A stretch of DNA of 64,000 nucleotides, from NCBI GenBank assembly GCA_029834535.1, contig JAQMWT010000232.1, positions 22,014 to 86,013 on the forward strand, read 5' to 3'. Position numbers and translations under genes: made by a program. The notes beneath the pieces were generated by a model that was not told the origin of the DNA, searched no databases, and saw only the letters and a list, made by a program, of their open reading frames with translations. Below are positions 1 through 8,781 of this stretch, piece after piece (within the stretch, counting starts at the first letter, position 1; every line of letters starts with the position of its first letter). This stretch comes from Chrysophaeum taylorii (Eukaryota > Sar > Pelagophyceae > Pelagomonadales > Pelagomonadaceae).

Positions 1-2056
1 GGTTGACGTAGCAGTCGCCCGTTTCGAGCATCGTGAAGTGGCGAGCGTGGTCGGGGCACGACGAAAGCGTGGAATTGACGGCGGACGCGAGGTCATCCAA
101 GGTTGGGGGCTTGTAGTCGGGGATTTCTGAGTCGAGGCGCGGGTCGGCGACGTTTAAGTGACGGTGAACGGTGCCGTCGGCGAGTTTGTTGTAGTAGGCC
201 GAGACCGTACGGTCGGCGGGTTCGCGGAGGCTAACGACCAACTTCATATCTGGGACGAACCGCATCATGTTTTTGATGAGGCGAGGCGGGCCGACGAGGT
301 AGTCTGGCGAGCTCTCGCCGTAGACGACCTCGTCCACGGGCGGCGGAAATGCTTTCAAATATTTGAAGATAAAGCCGCGGACGCCGACGTCGATGGGTGG
401 CTTGCGCGGCGAGCCCCAAAAATTGAGCTCCTTCTTCCACGGTAAACGCACCTTGGGGTGCTGGCCGAGGAAGTAATGGAGCGAGGTCGTGCCGGCTTTC
501 TGGGCCCCGATGATTGTGTAGTGCGGGAGGCAGGCCGTGGTAGTCCAGTGGTAGACGGGGCGGCGGCACGACGGGATATGGGGGGTGCCGCCGCCCGCTT
601 TCATGCGGTGGAAGGAGGCGTAGCGGCTCTGGAGCGTCGCGTAGGCATGTCTCGGAAAGCTCTTGAACCGCCAGTCGCCGTAGACCCGGACCCCGACGCT
701 CCGGAAGCACTGGCCGAGCCAGCCGTCGCCGCCCGGGACCGTCGCCGAGATAATAGGAAAGTTGCCACAATTTTGGGCGAGCCCGAGGGCGGCGCGCGAC
801 ATGGCGATGCCCGGCCCGCCGCCGAGCAGCGGGCCGCCCTCGTTCGAACGACGAGCGAACTTGCGGCCGACGGCGACGGGCTCGTCGGGGTTCGGAAAGG
901 TCGAAATTGCTGCGATCAAGCGGTCTGCCTCGACGTACGTATCGTCGTCGACGAGCACCACCCAGTCGGCAGAAGTCGTGTTGAGGGAACGGACGACCTC
1001 CTTCACCTTGTGGCGGAGCCACGCGTTCCACTCGTCGGCCTTGGTGAGCGAGGCGTCGTAAAAAGTATCTTCGATTACGGGCCGCGGTGCGAGGCGAAGC
1101 CCCACCACGCTGTCATCGTTTACAAAAGCTGTGGCGACGTCGTCGCCCACGAAAAACGAGACGGCGCGACGCGCGCCCCACGTCGCCCGAATGTCTTTCA
1201 CCGCGTCCGCCGCCCGGCTCTCGCGGACCAGCACGGCAAAGGTGACGCGGGGCGGGGGTCGGCGCTCGTATCTCCACCTCGCGCGCAACGTCGGCCACAG
1301 CCGCGCGCTGGCCGCCAGGATCTCGTCGGGGTCGAGGGGGCCCCAAGTGACAGCGTTTTCTTCTTCGTCCCGGGCTCTATCGCTCGATAGGAAGCGGTCG
1401 TTGGACGTGGGCCCGACGCCGTCGTCCCAGAGGGCGTTGGCCACCATGGCTGCCCCGAATTCGGCCGCCCGAAAGTCCGCGTCCTCGGTCGGCATCTGCG
1501 CTTGTAGCAGCGCGTCGAACCTTATCAAGATGCCGTGCTCGTGCGATACGTGCGGCAAAAAGCCCAAGTATGGCGACTGCGAGGCGTTGACGGTGCGTCC
1601 CGAGTACGCCCCGAACTCCTCGGGCCTCGTGTGGAGCAAGTACGCGAGCTTTTGGGGACGAACGAGCGTGTAGGCCTGGACTACGATCACCCATCCGCGC
1701 CATTTTTCCGACTTCCACCGCGAAACGAGTTCTCGCACGTGGGAGAGGACTAGCGTCACGTCAACGACATTCTTGACGCGGACGTGCTGGACGGCGCGGA
1801 ACTGGCACGCGCGGAACCCCTCGAGTCCACTCGTTTCGTTCTTTTCGGTCACGACCACGACGTGCAACCTTGGCACGAACCGCATCCAGGTGCACGCGGC
1901 CGCTCGGACGTGGGCTTTTTGGAATCCCTCGGCCACTACCGCGTAGATCACCCCGGGATGCTCGCGGGGCACGCCCCGCCGCACTCGCACCTTACCCGCG
2001 CTCGCAACCCACCAGAACAACAACAAGCGTGCGACGGCCGCGCCGCAAACTTTCAT
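1..2056 (-). CDS. Partial: membrane-anchored double GT31-like glycosyltransferase fused to a sulfotransferase
   Basis: One frame stays open on the minus strand from an ATG at 2056 through the window edge (about 685 codons, no stop reached). Residues about 6-18 form a hydrophobic signal anchor (RLLLFWW), as in Golgi type II enzymes. A first GT31/Fringe-like module (about 28-230) lacks a recognisable DxD. A second (about 275-450) has the family start (IRATWG), a DDD metal motif at 370-372 (VLVDDDTYV) and a GGGPGIAMSRAAL block. From about 513 a sulfotransferase follows, with the PAPS-binding loop (IIGAQKAGTTS) and the 3'-phosphate motif (LREPADRTVSAYYN). This suggests lumenal sugar transfer plus sulfation in polysaccharide or glycoprotein synthesis. 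The C-terminus is missing. Domains are assigned from motifs; substrate is unknown. Confidence 0.85.
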   Translation of the reverse strand, partial: MKVCGAAVARLLLFWWVASAGKVRVRRGVPREHPGVIYAVVAEGFQKAHVRAAACTWMRFVPRLHVVVVTEKNETSGLEGFRACQFRAVQHVRVKNVVDVTLVLSHVRELVSRWKSEKWRGWVIVVQAYTLVRPQKLAYLLHTRPEEFGAYSGRTVNASQSPYLGFLPHVSHEHGILIRFDALLQAQMPTEDADFRAAEFGAAMVANALWDDGVGPTSNDRFLSSDRARDEEENAVTWGPLDPDEILAASARLWPTLRARWRYERRPPPRVTFAVLVRESRAADAVKDIRATWGARRAVSFFVGDDVATAFVNDDSVVGLRLAPRPVIEDTFYDASLTKADEWNAWLRHKVKEVVRSLNTTSADWVVLVDDDTYVEADRLIAAISTFPNPDEPVAVGRKFARRSNEGGPLLGGGPGIAMSRAALGLAQNCGNFPIISATVPGGDGWLGQCFRSVGVRVYGDWRFKSFPRHAYATLQSRYASFHRMKAGGGTPHIPSCRRPVYHWTTTACLPHYTIIGAQKAGTTSLHYFLGQHPKVRLPWKKELNFWGSPRKPPIDVGVRGFIFKYLKAFPPPVDEVVYGESSPDYLVGPPRLIKNMMRFVPDMKLVVSLREPADRTVSAYYNKLADGTVHRHLNVADPRLDSEIPDYKPPTLDDLASAVNSTLSSCPDHARHFTMLETGDCYVN

Positions 2057-3990
2057 TTTTAACGGTTCTGCAACTTCTTCGATCCTAATGTACCCCCAAT
2101 AGTAAAAAGGGCAAGCTCGGCCGAACACGCAATTATTAATGCCTTCGACGAGCTCAAGCGGCGGACGGCCGTGGCTCAAACACCACGCTAAAATAAGCTT
2201 CTTTATATTCAAGCATTTTCAGCCGTCGTCGTCCTGGATAGCGCTTTATTGCGTCGTGAGATGGTGCCCAGATCCGACTTTCCTGGCTATGCATGACGCC
2301 GCACATGCCCTTGATGCCCGCGTGTGGCGGCTACGTGGCACGGCAAATTCTTCGGTTTTGTCGTGAGGCGCTCCCTTGCAGTACTACGCCCGCGATATCA
2401 AAGCTAGCGGCGAGGAGCTCCGCCTGGACGAGTGCTTGGCGTTCTGTCCTCCGGTGGGGTGGGCGCGGGTCTCCTTAAATACCCCGACCATCAACACCAG
2501 CTGCGGGACTCGCACCCTTGCCATCTTTCCGCGCGTGGACTACCTCGAACGGCATTGCTACCGAGCTAATGCCTCAAGACGACGACGACGACGACGTCGT
2601 TCTTCTCAACTTTTGGTCGTCGCGGCACTCGGAGCCGAGCCGCTTCAGTTTTTTGGCGACATAGTCATCCAACGTCGCCGCCGTCTCCCGGCAAGAAATT
2701 GGGGTGGCGGTGTGCGCTCCTGCGCCGACCTCGGCTTCTTTGTTGGCAGGGCGTCAACCTCTGCAACCCATCGGGCGCCGTCGACGTCCTTGGATACCTA
2801 CCTACCTACCTACCTGGGTGCCGAATCCTTTCGAGTTGCGCTGTCGGCACCAGCTTCTCGTCTCCGGGTGTCGCCTGGCACTCGAGAATGCATGGAATGG
2901 GCTTCGCGCTGATCTTCGCATGATGCTGGGTTCCCCCCCGCCGCCAACGTCCAACTTGTTCTCTCGACCTCGAGTTTGTCTCCTCCGTGGGTGTCCTCGT
3001 AGACCCCTAAGCTTCGACTGACTTCGTGGCGCGAAGCGTCTCCGGCCACTGCGCACCGGCGACTGTTGGCCACCCTTCCGATCAACGATGCTCGTCGGGG
3101 CGTCCGAAGCCGCTTCGCCCGTAAAAATTTTCGATGCCCAACTGCCTAGATATTTATTATGCGCCCAATACGTTGGTTATCCTTGTCCGGCTTTTGCACG
3201 GGTGGGCACCGACTCTATTCTCGCGGGAAGTTCCTCTTCACCCTCGTCGAATACCTTTTACCCATGATCCTCACTTTGGCATATCCGTCCTATCAGAGGT
3301 AGGTAATCCGCATCTTTGCTGACGTTGTTTGTCGCCCTGTTACCGTCCGCTCGCGGCGCCTCTACGGCCGGTATCAAGGCAGCAACGCGACGTCGTGCCC
3401 GATATCTTCGTCGCGCAGCAAGGCTACGACGTCAAGACGCTCCGCTGGGGCATCCCAGCGTGGCTGTCTCAACCTCCCCCCGTCGTCGTCGATGCGCGTC
3501 GCCTACGTTCCAGCGCGCTCGCATCATCGCCCAGCCTCCCATCGTCCGGGAGATCTCCCGGGCCCCGTCGAGCAGCGGCAGCTAAGCGCGTCTTGGCGGC
3601 GCCTTCGGTGAGTGACGCCGTATGCCACGCCAGAATCTGCGCCGCGCGGACGTCGGTTTGGATGCGCGCGAGTTCGCCGCATTTAGTACCCAAGTTTCCA
3701 GTAGGAAGGAATAGCCCCGGCAGCCACGCTGCGGCCGCAGCCACCGACCGCTGCGAATTCGGGCAGAACCAAGGCAGGCCGCCCGCTCCCTGCAGCACGG
3801 CACACTCTGTCGCAGATAGGTACTACGCCCGGCGGCGAGGCGGGGATTTGAAGAGAGGGCCTCGCGCATCATCTCACTCGGGGAGGTTATTAGTTGTTCG
3901 GCTTTCTCTTGTACAGACAGCCACCCACCGAAGGAGCCTCCGATAGATAAGACCCTTATATAACCCCCCACTAGCTTCCCAAAAAAACCC
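2057..3990. other. No supported gene; gene-poor interval
   Basis: Between the starts/ends of two minus-strand genes I see only short, unconvincing open frames in several phases. There is a CCTA microsatellite near 2796-2815. One plus-strand stretch near 3200-3300 encodes a short hydrophobic piece (LFTLVEYLLPMILTLAYP) that could be a remnant of a membrane protein, but no longer open frame or domain supports it. Confidence 0.4.
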
Positions 3991-5025
3991 CTAAATGTCG
4001 AGGTCGAGTCCGAGGTGCTCTTCGAGGCCGAGGGCAATGTTGAGATTTTGGACCGCGGCCGCCGAGGCCCCCTTGCCGAGGTTGTCGAGGCGCGCCGAGA
4101 GGACGGCCGTTTTGTGGTGGTCGTTTTTGAAAACGAAGAGCTCGAGGTTGTTCGAACCGTTGAGCCTCGTTGGCTCGAGGAAAGTGCCGCGCTCGAGGAA
4201 GGGTTCGACGTTGTCGGGATCCACGACAGTCACAAAGGGTTCGTCGCGGTAGTGGGCGTCGAGAGCCGCGTAGAGGCGATCACCCCCGTCCACGTGAAGC
4301 ATGATGGAGACGACCATACCCGCGTAGTAGTGACCGACCGACGGAAGGAAGAGAGGCGGCGTCTCTAGTCGCGAGTGCTTTGCCATCTCGGGGAGGTGTT
4401 TGTGCGACAGGCCGAGGCCGTAGGCGCCCCAGGGTTCGGCGCCTGGGGATTCGTGGATCTCGACGAGGGCCTTGCCGCCGCCCGAGTACCCCGAGACTGC
4501 CGAGCAGGCCAACCTCGCGTCGCGTCGCAAGAGCCCCGCGTCTACGAGGGGTCTCGCGAGCGCAATAAACCCCGTCGCGTAGCAGCCCGGGTTGGCGATT
4601 CGCGACGATTCGCGGATGCGGTCGCGCTGCCCTCGACACATTTCTGGAAATCCGTAGACCCAATCGTCGTCGCACCGGCGAGCCGTCGACGCGTCGACGA
4701 TCTTGACCGGGTTCCCCGGCGCCACAAGGCCCACGGCCTCGCGCGCGGCCTCGTCGGGCAGGCACAACACCACGGCGTCCACCGAGTTGATCACCTCGGC
4801 GCGCTTTTTCGGGTCCTTTCGGTCAGACCCAAGCAGCGACACCACCTCCACCTCGTCGTGCCTGGCGAGCCGCTCGCGCACCTGGAGACCCGTCGTCCCG
4901 GCCTCGCCGTCGATGAACACGCGCTTCGCCTGCAGTCTGCTGCTGCTGCTGCTGCTGCTGCTGCGTCCCCGAGTCGTCGTCCACGCATCCGCTGCTGCTG
5001 CGATCACTACCACCACCAACAACAT
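3991..5025 (-). CDS. argC: N-acetyl-gamma-glutamyl-phosphate reductase, plastid-targeted form
   Basis: Third step of arginine (ornithine) synthesis: NADPH-dependent reduction of N-acetylglutamyl phosphate to the semialdehyde. The 344-residue protein has the nucleotide-binding start (FIDGEAGTTG), the catalytic-cysteine motif (NPGCYATG), a GYSGGGK block and the HKHLPEM histidine motif, matching the shorter ArgC type of about 310 residues. I chose the ATG at 5025 because it gives a signal peptide (MLLVVVVIAAAADAW) followed by a Ser/Arg-rich stretch, a plausible bipartite plastid leader. An AGC repeat encodes a poly-Ser run in this leader. A longer frame reaches 5241 but would overlap the divergent neighbour's coding region. 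The start is 40 bp from that of the divergent gene. Confidence 0.9.
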   Translation of the reverse strand: MLLVVVVIAAAADAWTTTRGRSSSSSSSSRLQAKRVFIDGEAGTTGLQVRERLARHDEVEVVSLLGSDRKDPKKRAEVINSVDAVVLCLPDEAAREAVGLVAPGNPVKIVDASTARRCDDDWVYGFPEMCRGQRDRIRESSRIANPGCYATGFIALARPLVDAGLLRRDARLACSAVSGYSGGGKALVEIHESPGAEPWGAYGLGLSHKHLPEMAKHSRLETPPLFLPSVGHYYAGMVVSIMLHVDGGDRLYAALDAHYRDEPFVTVVDPDNVEPFLERGTFLEPTRLNGSNNLELFVFKNDHHKTAVLSARLDNLGKGASAAAVQNLNIALGLEEHLGLDLDI

Positions 5026-5065
5026 CTTCCAGCAAGCACCAGCAGGGTAATTAAGAACTAGTAAG
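5026..5065. promoter_or_regulatory. 40-bp divergent intergenic region (presumed bidirectional promoter)
   Basis: The ATGs of the argC homologue (minus) and the aminotransferase-TtcA fusion (plus) are separated by only 40 bp, so both core promoters must lie here or within the coding ends. No TATA box is evident. The promoter role is inferred from position only. Confidence 0.4.
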
Positions 5066-7807
5066 ATGGAGGAGGAGGAGATGGTGCTGCTGTCTGAGCA
5101 GATTGGGCGGCTCGGAGCGCTGTCGACGCCCTTCGGTGCGAGGCCTCTGGTGTACTGCGACTGGACCGCCTCGGGGCGAGGCCTCAGGAGCGTCGAGGCG
5201 GTGGTGGCGTCGGTGCTGCCGACGTACGGCAACACGCACACCTCGAACTCGGCCTGCGGGGTCCAGTCGAGCAGCTTCGTCGCCGAGGCGCGGAAGGCCG
5301 TGGGCGAGTTCGTGGGCGCGCGGACGACCGGAAAGGCTGCGGTCGACGTCGTGCTTTTCGCCGCGAATGCGACGGCCGCGTGTTGCCAGCTCGTCTCGAC
5401 GCTCGGAATCGGCGAGGGGTGGTTGGTCGTGTCGTCGCCCTACGAACACCACTCGAATCTGCTTCCGTGGCGCGAGGCGGGGGCTGATGTGGTGGTGATC
5501 GACGAAGCCCCCGGCGGGGGGGTGGACCTCTCGCACCTCGAGCGGGTTCTCTCTCGAAGGTCGAGCGGCAGAAGTACGGTCGGCGCGTTTTGCGCCGCGT
5601 CGAACTGCACGGGTCGACGCGTCGACGTCGAGGCCGTCACGAGGGTGTTGCGGTCGTTCGGGGCGTTGAGCTGCTGGGACTTCGCGACCCTCGCCCCGCA
5701 CCATCCCCCCGTAATGAACGGGGTCGAGCCCCTGGACGCCGTCTTCTTCAGCTGCCACAAGTTTCTGGGCGGTCCCGGGGCCGCGGGCGTCCTCGTTGTT
5801 AAGAAGGCTCTCCTCGATCCAGCGCGGCCGCCCGCGCGGCCCGGCGGAGGGACGGTGTTTTTCGCCACGAAAACTACCCACCGCTTTCTCTCGAATCGCG
5901 TCGAAAGGGAGCAGGGCGGAACGCCGGACGTGTTGGGGATCGCGCGCGCGGGCGTCGTCGCGCGCCTCGCTCTTACGAAACGATTCGAATCCCGACGCCT
6001 CGCGTTCGATATGATGATGCCGGCGACCGTCCTTCTGGGGACGGGAGATCTGCCGATCTACCCGTTGATGGTGCGGTGCGGGCCGCGGTTCCTCCACTTC
6101 AACTTCGCGTGCCAGCTCCTGAACGACTTGTTCGGAATTCAGGCTCGCGGCGGATGCCAGTGCGCGGGGCCGTACGCCCACCGTCTCCTCGGTATCGACG
6201 ACGACGCCTCGTCCCTGATCGAGCACGCGCTCCTCGAGCACAAGGGCTCGGAAGTGCTGAGGCCGGGCTTCGTCCGGATTTCGATGGCCTCGGTCGCCCA
6301 CAACTCCTCGGCCGAAGCCCGGTACGTCGAGAGGGCTTGGGCTTTGGTCTCCGCCTTTGGCTGGCGTCTCCTGCCGTCGTATCGCCTCGACGCCCGCAGC
6401 GGGGAGTGGCGCCACAGCTCGCGCGTCTCCAAGCCCCTGGGCGACGACCGCCGCTGGCTCGCCGAGCCCCGCGGTTTGGCGGATCGCGCGGCTCCGTCGT
6501 TCGACGCTCTCCTGGCCGAGGCCGAGCGCCTCTTGACTTCGGACGACGCGCCGACCGTCAACGACCTCGTCGCGTCCCCGCTCGACGACGCCCTCGAGCC
6601 GCTCCGGTGGTTTGTCACGCCGGCCGAGGCCTCGAGGCGCATGAAGACGACGAGGACTAAGGAGTGGCCGGCGGAAGAACCGCTCGAGGGTCCGATCCGA
6701 TTGTCCGATCCTCGCCCCTGGACGATATCCGACGAAGCTCGATCTAGGCTTCGAAGCGGCTCTTCACCCGAAGAAGAAGCGCGACGAGCCAAAAAACCTC
6801 TTCGCGGCCGCAGAGGCGTCGCGACGACGACGACGACGGCGACGACAAAAAAAATAGCGGGAGATGAAGAAGAACCGTTGGTGGTGGTGGAAAAAAAAGA
6901 CCCTGCGACCCGGCCGCCCAAGCGACTCCTCAAGGCCGTCGGCGAAGCGATCCGGGACTGGGACCTCATCGCCGACGGCGATCGCGTGCTCCTAGGCCTC
7001 TCGGGCGGCAAGGACTCGCTCAGCCTCCTCCACGTGCTCCTCCACCTCCAAAGGGTCGCCCCCGTGCGATTCGAGCTCGCGTGCGCGACCGTCGACCCCT
7101 TGACCTCGTCCTTCGACCCCTCGCCCCTCATCCCCTACGTCGAGGGCCTCGGGGTGCGGTACTTCTACCTTCGAGACCCCATCGTCGACGCGGCCGCCGA
7201 CGTCGAGCCCGCCTCCCTCTGCGCCTACTGCGCGCGCATGAAGCGCGGCGCTTTGTACTCTTGCGCGAACCGCGAGAGCTTCAACAAGCTCGCCCTCGCC
7301 CACCACCTCGACGACCTCGCCGAGTCCTTCGTTATGACCGCCCTCCACAACGGCGGCCTCCGGGCGATGCGCGCCAAGTACGAGGCCGACCGCGGCGTCA
7401 CCGTCATCCGTCCCCTCGTCTACGCGCGCGAACACATGACCGCCGCGTTTGCCAAAGCCGCGCGCCTCCCAGTCGTCAACGAAAACTGTCCCGCCTGCTT
7501 CGAAGAGCCCAAAGAGCGCGCCCGGGTTAAAAAACTCCTCGCCAAGGAAGAGGCCCTCTTCCCCAACATCTACAGCTCTCTCCGTGCCTGCCTCGAACCC
7601 CTCATGGACGACGGCGTCGCCGCCGCCATCAAACGTTTTTCCGACGCAAAAAAACGGACTCCCCGCGCGAGGGAGGTCCACACAGACCTCCTCTCCTCCT
7701 TCTCCGACGACCAGCTCCGCGCCGAGCTGGCAGAACGCCGCCGCGCTTCCTCGAAAGACCCTTCTTCTTCTTCTTCTTCTTTTGTGAGGTGTTCTTCGAA
7801 TACTTAG
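5066..7807 (+). CDS. Fusion of class V aminotransferase (cysteine-desulfurase-like) and TtcA-type tRNA 2-thiolation ATPase
   Basis: This is a 913-residue single open frame. Residues about 25-430 are a PLP-dependent class V fold of the cysteine desulfurase group: paired His at 128-129, PLP lysine K232 in SCHKFLGGPG, and a Cys-bearing loop (GGCQCAG, C364/C366) where desulfurases carry their catalytic Cys. After a low-complexity linker (about 560-615), residues 620-860 match TtcA: PP-loop SGGKDS at 646-651, a CAYC pair at 719-722, the HHLDD block and a CPAC pair at 808-811, expected to hold a 4Fe-4S cluster. The likely role is mobilising Cys sulfur and delivering it directly to an adenylated tRNA base. 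The pairing is logical, but the chemistry is inferred from motifs. It lies head-to-head with the argC homologue. Confidence 0.85.
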   Translation: MEEEEMVLLSEQIGRLGALSTPFGARPLVYCDWTASGRGLRSVEAVVASVLPTYGNTHTSNSACGVQSSSFVAEARKAVGEFVGARTTGKAAVDVVLFAANATAACCQLVSTLGIGEGWLVVSSPYEHHSNLLPWREAGADVVVIDEAPGGGVDLSHLERVLSRRSSGRSTVGAFCAASNCTGRRVDVEAVTRVLRSFGALSCWDFATLAPHHPPVMNGVEPLDAVFFSCHKFLGGPGAAGVLVVKKALLDPARPPARPGGGTVFFATKTTHRFLSNRVEREQGGTPDVLGIARAGVVARLALTKRFESRRLAFDMMMPATVLLGTGDLPIYPLMVRCGPRFLHFNFACQLLNDLFGIQARGGCQCAGPYAHRLLGIDDDASSLIEHALLEHKGSEVLRPGFVRISMASVAHNSSAEARYVERAWALVSAFGWRLLPSYRLDARSGEWRHSSRVSKPLGDDRRWLAEPRGLADRAAPSFDALLAEAERLLTSDDAPTVNDLVASPLDDALEPLRWFVTPAEASRRMKTTRTKEWPAEEPLEGPIRLSDPRPWTISDEARSRLRSGSSPEEEARRAKKPLRGRRGVATTTTTATTKKIAGDEEEPLVVVEKKDPATRPPKRLLKAVGEAIRDWDLIADGDRVLLGLSGGKDSLSLLHVLLHLQRVAPVRFELACATVDPLTSSFDPSPLIPYVEGLGVRYFYLRDPIVDAAADVEPASLCAYCARMKRGALYSCANRESFNKLALAHHLDDLAESFVMTALHNGGLRAMRAKYEADRGVTVIRPLVYAREHMTAAFAKAARLPVVNENCPACFEEPKERARVKKLLAKEEALFPNIYSSLRACLEPLMDDGVAAAIKRFSDAKKRTPRAREVHTDLLSSFSDDQLRAELAERRRASSKDPSSSSSSFVRCSSNT

Positions 7808-8170
7808 GAGGATTCGTTCCTTCGTGGTCGGTGTCAACGCGTGTGTATTCCAGATAGTTGATTTTAATTTCGTCGCCCTTGCGTGCTGCTGCTGCTGCAA
7901 CCTCGAGGAGTGGCTCACGCGGCCACACCACGTTGGATTGTCAGCGCGTAATAGGCACCGATCTCTAAACTAGAATTGCTGAGACGACCTGGAGGGGGGG
8001 TTATCAATTATCAAGTAGACGTGCTTGCTGCTGACGCCGAAGAGTGAGTGCGAAACGAGTGGTGATGGCAACGTACGTACGTACTCGAGTGCCAACACCA
8101 CAGATGCTCGCCTTTGACGACCGACCCCGCTTACTACTCTTTTGGCTGCGTGAGGCTCGAGGCGAGGCGA

Positions 8171-8353
8171 GGCTCTTCATCAATCGATCTTGGCTGAGAA
8201 GCGAGAAGTCCAAATGATGCGCTCGGCTCGGCTCGGCTCGGCTCGGCTCGGCTCGGCTCGGCTCGGCTCGGCTCGGCTCGGCTCGGCTCGGCTCGGCTCG
8301 GCTCGGCTCTTCATCAATCGATATTGCCTGAGAAGCGAGAAGTCCAAATGATG
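8171..8353. repeat. GGCTC pentamer array inside a 49-bp direct duplication
   Basis: About 18 uninterrupted GGCTC units (about 8220-8309) sit between two near-identical 49-bp copies (8171-8219 and 8305-8353) that contain CTTCATCAATCGAT and AGAAGCGAGAAGTCCAAATG. The copies differ at two positions. The array lies downstream of the fusion gene, in a gene-free stretch from 7808 to 8781. Confidence 0.9.
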
Positions 8354-8600
8354 AATTAGAAGGGGGCACACTCCTCGCTTTATTTCGCGACACAAAAAAC
8401 GCCACGTGTGCGTCGCAAGATGATTGGTGCGCAACAAGCACACTGCGCTCGCACGAAACTCTTCTCATGCGTCTCGGAGAACGCCGCGCGCGGTTTCCTT
8501 CCTTCGTTCAGGAGAACGGGCGTCGCGAGTTGTGAAGAGCACCAAGTTCACTTCATCTTGCGAGAGTGTCTACATTTCCATCGCGTCATAGATTTCCCCG

Positions 8601-8730
8601 CGAGACGAGACGAGACGAGACGAGACGAGACGAGACGAGACGAAACTACTAATCTGCGACGGAGGAGGCGGCTTTCTCTCCCGGATCCTCGTTTCTTGAA
8701 GAAGAAGAAGAAGAAGAAGAAGAAGAAGAA
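8601..8730. repeat. CGAGA pentamer and GAA trinucleotide microsatellites
   Basis: About eight CGAGA units run from 8601 to 8642. A GAA run lies at about 8695-8730, just before the 3' end of the NSF gene. Confidence 0.9.
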
Positions 8731-8781
8731 TTTGATGGTCGTCGTCGATATTACCTAAAAGTACTAGAAGGAAAAAGAAAG

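Noticed and set aside
458-1390. Plus-strand 310-codon frame
   Set aside because: Shadow of the minus-strand glycosyltransferase-sulfotransferase, whose motifs are unambiguous.
3200-3300. Hydrophobic fragment reminiscent of an ABC-transporter start
   Set aside because: Too short, interrupted by stops and not followed by any nucleotide-binding domain.
5051-6415. 454-codon minus-strand open frame
   Set aside because: Antisense to the aminotransferase half of the fusion; no recognisable motif.
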